NCBI GenBank assembly: GCA_013298485.1
Contig: JAAFHS010000099.1
Location: forward strand, 1-7,786
Length of the DNA: 7,786 nt
Direction of reading: 5' to 3'
Source: Rhodobacterales bacterium
GTDB taxonomy: Bacteria; Pseudomonadota; Alphaproteobacteria; Rhodobacterales; Rhodobacteraceae
Part shown: positions 5,085-7,786 of the stretch, one piece after another
Position numbering within the stretch: position 1 is the stretch's first letter
Layout of the letters: every line of letters begins with the position of its first letter
Notes under the pieces: model-generated
The model's database searches: none
What the model was told of the DNA's origin: nothing
The model's input: only the letters and a program-made list of their open reading frames with translations
Made by a program: the position numbers and the translations under genes

Positions 5085-6257
5085 ATGTCCATCCTGTCCA
5101 CCCTGACCGCCGCGCGCACCGGCATTGCGGCCTTTGCCGCCATGGGTGTCTTGTGGGGCACGTTTGCCGCAGTGTTGCCGGACATCAAGACCATGCTGGG
5201 GGTGGATGAAACGCGGCTGGGGCTTTTGATGTTCATGACGCCGATTGCCGCCGTCTGCGCGATGCTGCTGGCCCCCCGGATCGGCGCGGGGCTGGGGCGC
5301 GTCGCCCTGCCGGTGGCGGCCTGCCTGATGGCTGCGGCCTTTGCCCTGCCCGGCCATGCGGCGGTGATCTGGATCTTTCCGCTTGCGATGATGTGCTGTG
5401 GCGCTGCCACCGGGCTGACGGATGTGCTGATGAACGCGCGGGTTGCCGCATTGGAGAACGCGCGCGGCCTGCACCTGATGAACCTGACGCATGCGGCGTA
5501 TTCGTTCGGCTATGCCGGGGGTGCCCTGGCAACGGGCATGATGCGGTCATGGGGATGGCCGCCGGCCTGGGTGATGGGGGCAATGGCGGGCGCGGCCCTG
5601 CTGCTCGCATTGCTGACCATCGAACGGGATGGCCGGATCGAGGGGTTGGTCACGCCCAAGGGCAAGATCGCAGGCCACCTGGGCCTGGTGCCGGTCATCG
5701 GGGGCGGCATGGTGCTGATCGCGTTCATGACCGAAAACGCCGCCGAAAACTGGTCGGCGCTGCATATCGAAAAGACGCTGGGCGGCAGTCCGGCCGAAGG
5801 GGCGGCGGGGCCTGCCACGCTCGCGCTGACCATGGGGTTCGCGCGGCTGGCGGGACAAGGGATCGTGACGCGGGTCAACCCCTATTGGCTGATGCGGGGC
5901 GGGGCGGTGGTGGCAGCGTTCGGTGCGCTGATCGCGGCCATGGCGGTCAGCCCGGCGATGGCTTATGCGGGGTTCATCGTGATGGGGATCGGGGGGTCGG
6001 TCATTGCGCCCACGGCGTTTTCGCTGGTGGGGCGGCAGGCCGCCCCAGAGGCGCGGGCGCGCGCCGTGGCACGGGCGACGTTGCTGGGCTATTTCGGCTA
6101 TTTCTTCGGACCGCCGACGCTGGGGTTTCTGGCCGGCACGTTCGGGCTGCGCGCGGCCTTTGTGTTCGCCGCCCTGATGCTGTGCGTGATCATTGCGCTG
6201 GTGGGGATGATGGCGCGTCAGCGCCCTGCCCGAACAGACCCGTCAGGGCCCGGCTGA
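5085..6257 (+). CDS. MFS transporter, YbjJ-like
   Basis: An inner-membrane secondary transporter of the major facilitator superfamily, 390 aa with about twelve hydrophobic segments. The first runs from about residue 13 to 33. The segment GLTDVLMNARVAALE (110-124) followed by LTHAAYSFGYAGGAL (134-148) is the conserved D..N..E / H..S.G pattern of the YbjJ-like subgroup. A longer polar loop between the halves (about 180-205) separates the first and second six-helix bundles, and the C-terminus is short, basic and cytoplasmic. The substrate cannot be told from sequence. The start at ATG 5085 has GGAG (5075-5078) six bases upstream; the frame extends to a TTG at 5070 that lies before that site and is rejected. 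The last 68 bases overlap the end of the convergent YcjF gene. Local GC is very high (49 of 60 in 5281-5340). Confidence 0.92.
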   Translation: MSILSTLTAARTGIAAFAAMGVLWGTFAAVLPDIKTMLGVDETRLGLLMFMTPIAAVCAMLLAPRIGAGLGRVALPVAACLMAAAFALPGHAAVIWIFPLAMMCCGAATGLTDVLMNARVAALENARGLHLMNLTHAAYSFGYAGGALATGMMRSWGWPPAWVMGAMAGAALLLALLTIERDGRIEGLVTPKGKIAGHLGLVPVIGGGMVLIAFMTENAAENWSALHIEKTLGGSPAEGAAGPATLALTMGFARLAGQGIVTRVNPYWLMRGGAVVAAFGALIAAMAVSPAMAYAGFIVMGIGGSVIAPTAFSLVGRQAAPEARARAVARATLLGYFGYFFGPPTLGFLAGTFGLRAAFVFAALMLCVIIALVGMMARQRPARTDPSGPG

Positions 6258-7215
6258 CAAGGTTCGTGACGCGCGGTTTCGGCAGGGCGACAAAGGGCAT
6301 CGGGCGGCACACCTCCATCGCGGCCACGCCTACGCGGGCGGTCAGCGCGCCGTTCACCACACCCTCACCGAACCGGCGCGACAGTTTGGACAGCACACCG
6401 CCGCCCGCAATGGACCCCAGCAGATCATCGGTCAAGGCAACCGCCCCGGTCGCGATCAGATGCCCGAAGACACGCCGCATCAGGCGCCAACTGCCAAGCG
6501 TGCCTGCACGCCCGCCATAAATCTCGGCAATGCGGCGGATCATGCGCAGATTGGCAAACAGCGCCATCGCGACATCCGCCAGCGCCATCGGCACCAGCGC
6601 AGTCACCATGGCCACACGGCGGGCGGCCTGTTCAATCTCGCGCCGCGCCGTCTGGTCAAGATCATGCAGGATGTCGGCCTCGGCCATCGCCAGCAGCGCA
6701 TCGGCATCCATCACGTCCGCCTGCCGTTCGGCGAGGCGCGCGCGGCCCCAGGCGGTCTCGGGACGGGCGGCATAAAGCCGGGTCAGTTTGGCCACCATGG
6801 CGCGCGCGGCGGGCAGATCATGGGTGGCGCGCGCCGCCTCCGCCGCGTCGCGCAGCGTATCAAGGCGGCGCAGGCGGGCAAAGGCCACCCATTCGCGCAG
6901 GGCCAGGATCACGGCGGCGAGGATGGCCGCGCCGATCAGGACAAACCCGATCCAGCCAAGGATGGTGTTGCGCGCCAAAAGGTCGTTGACGAAATCCCAG
7001 AGGGCGATGGAGATCACGAAACTGAACAGCGACCCGAAAGCCCACAGGGCAAAACGGGTGATGCCGGCGGGGCGCAGCGTGGCCACCTCTGCCGCCGCCT
7101 GCATGGTGGCCCCCACGGGCAGCGCATCGGGCACGGGTGCGGCAAGGCCGGGGTCGGCCTCGCCCTCCAATTCCATCAGCGCGGGACGGCGCAGGGGTTT
7201 GGGGTCATCGGTCAT
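6190..7215 (-). CDS. ycjF: YcjF-family (UPF0283 / DUF697) inner-membrane protein
   Basis: A membrane protein of the YcjF family (341 aa), of unknown biochemical role. In E. coli ycjX-ycjF belong to the phage-shock (Psp) regulon, which responds to inner-membrane stress. A soluble N-terminal region precedes two membrane helices (about 52-74 and 86-106). A charged, mostly helical stretch (110-200) follows, then the conserved domain: VPMALADVAMALFANLRMIR (208-227), IAEIYGGRAGTLGSWRLMRR (229-248), GEGVVNGALTARVGVAAMEV (283-302) and CRPMPF (303-308), all close to the family pattern. The ATG at 7215 has no clear Shine-Dalgarno sequence; it follows the ycjX stop by 79 bp, so expression from the same transcript is likely. 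Its final 68 bases overlap the MFS gene on the other strand. The C-terminal tail after residue 325 looks unconserved and may have grown into its neighbour. Confidence 0.9.
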   Translation of the reverse strand: MTDDPKPLRRPALMELEGEADPGLAAPVPDALPVGATMQAAAEVATLRPAGITRFALWAFGSLFSFVISIALWDFVNDLLARNTILGWIGFVLIGAAILAAVILALREWVAFARLRRLDTLRDAAEAARATHDLPAARAMVAKLTRLYAARPETAWGRARLAERQADVMDADALLAMAEADILHDLDQTARREIEQAARRVAMVTALVPMALADVAMALFANLRMIRRIAEIYGGRAGTLGSWRLMRRVFGHLIATGAVALTDDLLGSIAGGGVLSKLSRRFGEGVVNGALTARVGVAAMEVCRPMPFVALPKPRVTNLVSRALTGLFGQGADAPSSPPAQ

Positions 7216-7294
7216 GGGTAGATCGCTGAATGTTCGAAAAGTGAAAGTCTGGGCAAGTTGAGATGCTTGAATTTGTGATTTCGGTTGTGATTCA

Positions 7295-7786
7295 TCATAA
7301 CCAATCCCCGATCAGAAATTCTGCCGCCCGGTCCAGCCGGATATGCGGCGGACCGTCACCGGGGCGCTGTGTCATCCGCGCAGGCGCGAATTCCATCAGG
7401 CCGAATTCGGCATCGAGCCAGGCCTCGGCCCCTTCGCGCGCCGGCGACAGAAGGCGCGCAGGGTCCGCGGGCAATTCGCCCGCATACATCGCAGCCTGTT
7501 TACCGGTCGTCAAAAGCCGCCCGCGCACGGCATCAAGCGTGTCATCGCCACGCGTCACGACCTCCTCCACCGTCGCGCGCAAGCTCGCGATCGACATCGC
7601 CGCCGTATCGGCCCCGGCGAAATCGGCCCGCGCCCGCGCCTCGGCCAGCAGCGCCTCGGCGATCGCGGTCAGGCGGGGGTGCTGGCTGTGGTGCAGATGG
7701 TCGGCCTTGGTGGCGGCGAAGAGGATCTTCTCGACCCGGCTGCCCCGGATCAGGGTCGAGAGGAAATCGTTGCTGCCGGGGCGGAA
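7295..7786 (-). CDS. ycjX: YcjX-family P-loop protein (DUF463), C-terminal part only
   Basis: The C-terminal 163 residues of a YcjX-type P-loop (GTPase-like) protein; the frame is open to the right edge, so the start and nucleotide-binding P-loop lie outside. The visible part begins FRPGSNDFLSTLIRGSRVEK, then ILFAATKADHLHHSQHPRL, a strong family signature in which TKAD corresponds to the guanine-specificity (TKxD-like) motif. ADFAGADTAAMSIASLRATV follows, and the end PHIRLDRAAEFLIGDWL is also typical. An ATG at 7597 is internal, because the conserved residues continue well upstream of it. YcjX is always found with YcjF, as here, and in E. coli both are induced with the Psp envelope-stress system; no psp genes are visible in this window. 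Family assignment is firm; molecular function is not established. Confidence 0.93.
   Translation of the reverse strand, partial: FRPGSNDFLSTLIRGSRVEKILFAATKADHLHHSQHPRLTAIAEALLAEARARADFAGADTAAMSIASLRATVEEVVTRGDDTLDAVRGRLLTTGKQAAMYAGELPADPARLLSPAREGAEAWLDAEFGLMEFAPARMTQRPGDGPPHIRLDRAAEFLIGDWL

Noticed and set aside
5393..6520. A 375-codon plus-strand frame inside the MFS gene and running into the ycjF region
   Set aside because: It is the shifted frame of the MFS gene: G/R-rich, no membrane segments or motifs, and it ends antisense to ycjF.
6460..7221. A 253-codon plus-strand frame antisense to ycjF
   Set aside because: The G/H/R/Q-rich translation has no recognisable domain, while the minus strand encodes conserved YcjF motifs.
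1..7786. CRISPR arrays, tRNA, rRNA, riboswitches, replication origins
   Set aside because: No regularly spaced repeats, cloverleaf patterns, conserved RNA cores or origin-like boxes were seen on either strand.

Overview
The window is GC-rich, densely coded chromosomal DNA. Its gene families and their similarity to known proteins suggest an alphaproteobacterium, most likely of the Rhodobacterales/Roseobacter group. The evidence is the L25/CTC protein with its acidic tail, the paired YcjX and YcjF proteins, a D-aminoacyl-tRNA deacylase and the codon use. The assignment is an inference, because no rRNA or tRNA gene is present to anchor it.

Layout, left to right. The 3' part of dtd (+) runs off the left edge. 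It converges on a small secreted protein of unknown function (-), with several hairpins between them. Next come a membrane-anchored serine hydrolase of the class C beta-lactamase/NylB type (-), a 23-codon leftover of the 3' end of a ribosomal protein L25 gene with its own terminator (-), a secreted SnoaL/NTF2-like protein (-), and a divergent LysR-type regulator (+). The complete rplY (L25) gene (-) follows with its terminator, then a YbjJ-like MFS transporter (+). The last two genes are a YcjF-type membrane protein (-), whose end overlaps the end of the MFS gene, and the C-terminal half of YcjX (-), which runs off the right edge.

The most interesting structure is the duplicated rplY tail. 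The last 23-24 codons of rplY plus its Rho-independent terminator occur twice in the same orientation, about 1.7 kb apart, and they bracket exactly the LysR + SnoaL-like pair. The two tails share an identical 16-bp block at the junction. They then differ mostly at synonymous positions, as expected of tails from two different functional rplY genes rather than a decaying local copy. The bracketed pair is also lower in GC than its surroundings. The simplest reading is that a small regulator/effector cassette entered at the 3' end of rplY, restored the gene with its own tail, and pushed the original tail downstream. No integrase is visible, so homology-assisted recombination is at least as likely as site-specific integration.

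Functional groups: dtd and rplY are translation housekeeping genes. YcjX/YcjF form a conserved two-gene envelope-stress unit. LysR with the divergent SnoaL-like gene looks like a self-contained regulated module. The serine hydrolase, the secreted protein and the MFS transporter are single genes with no clear pathway link.
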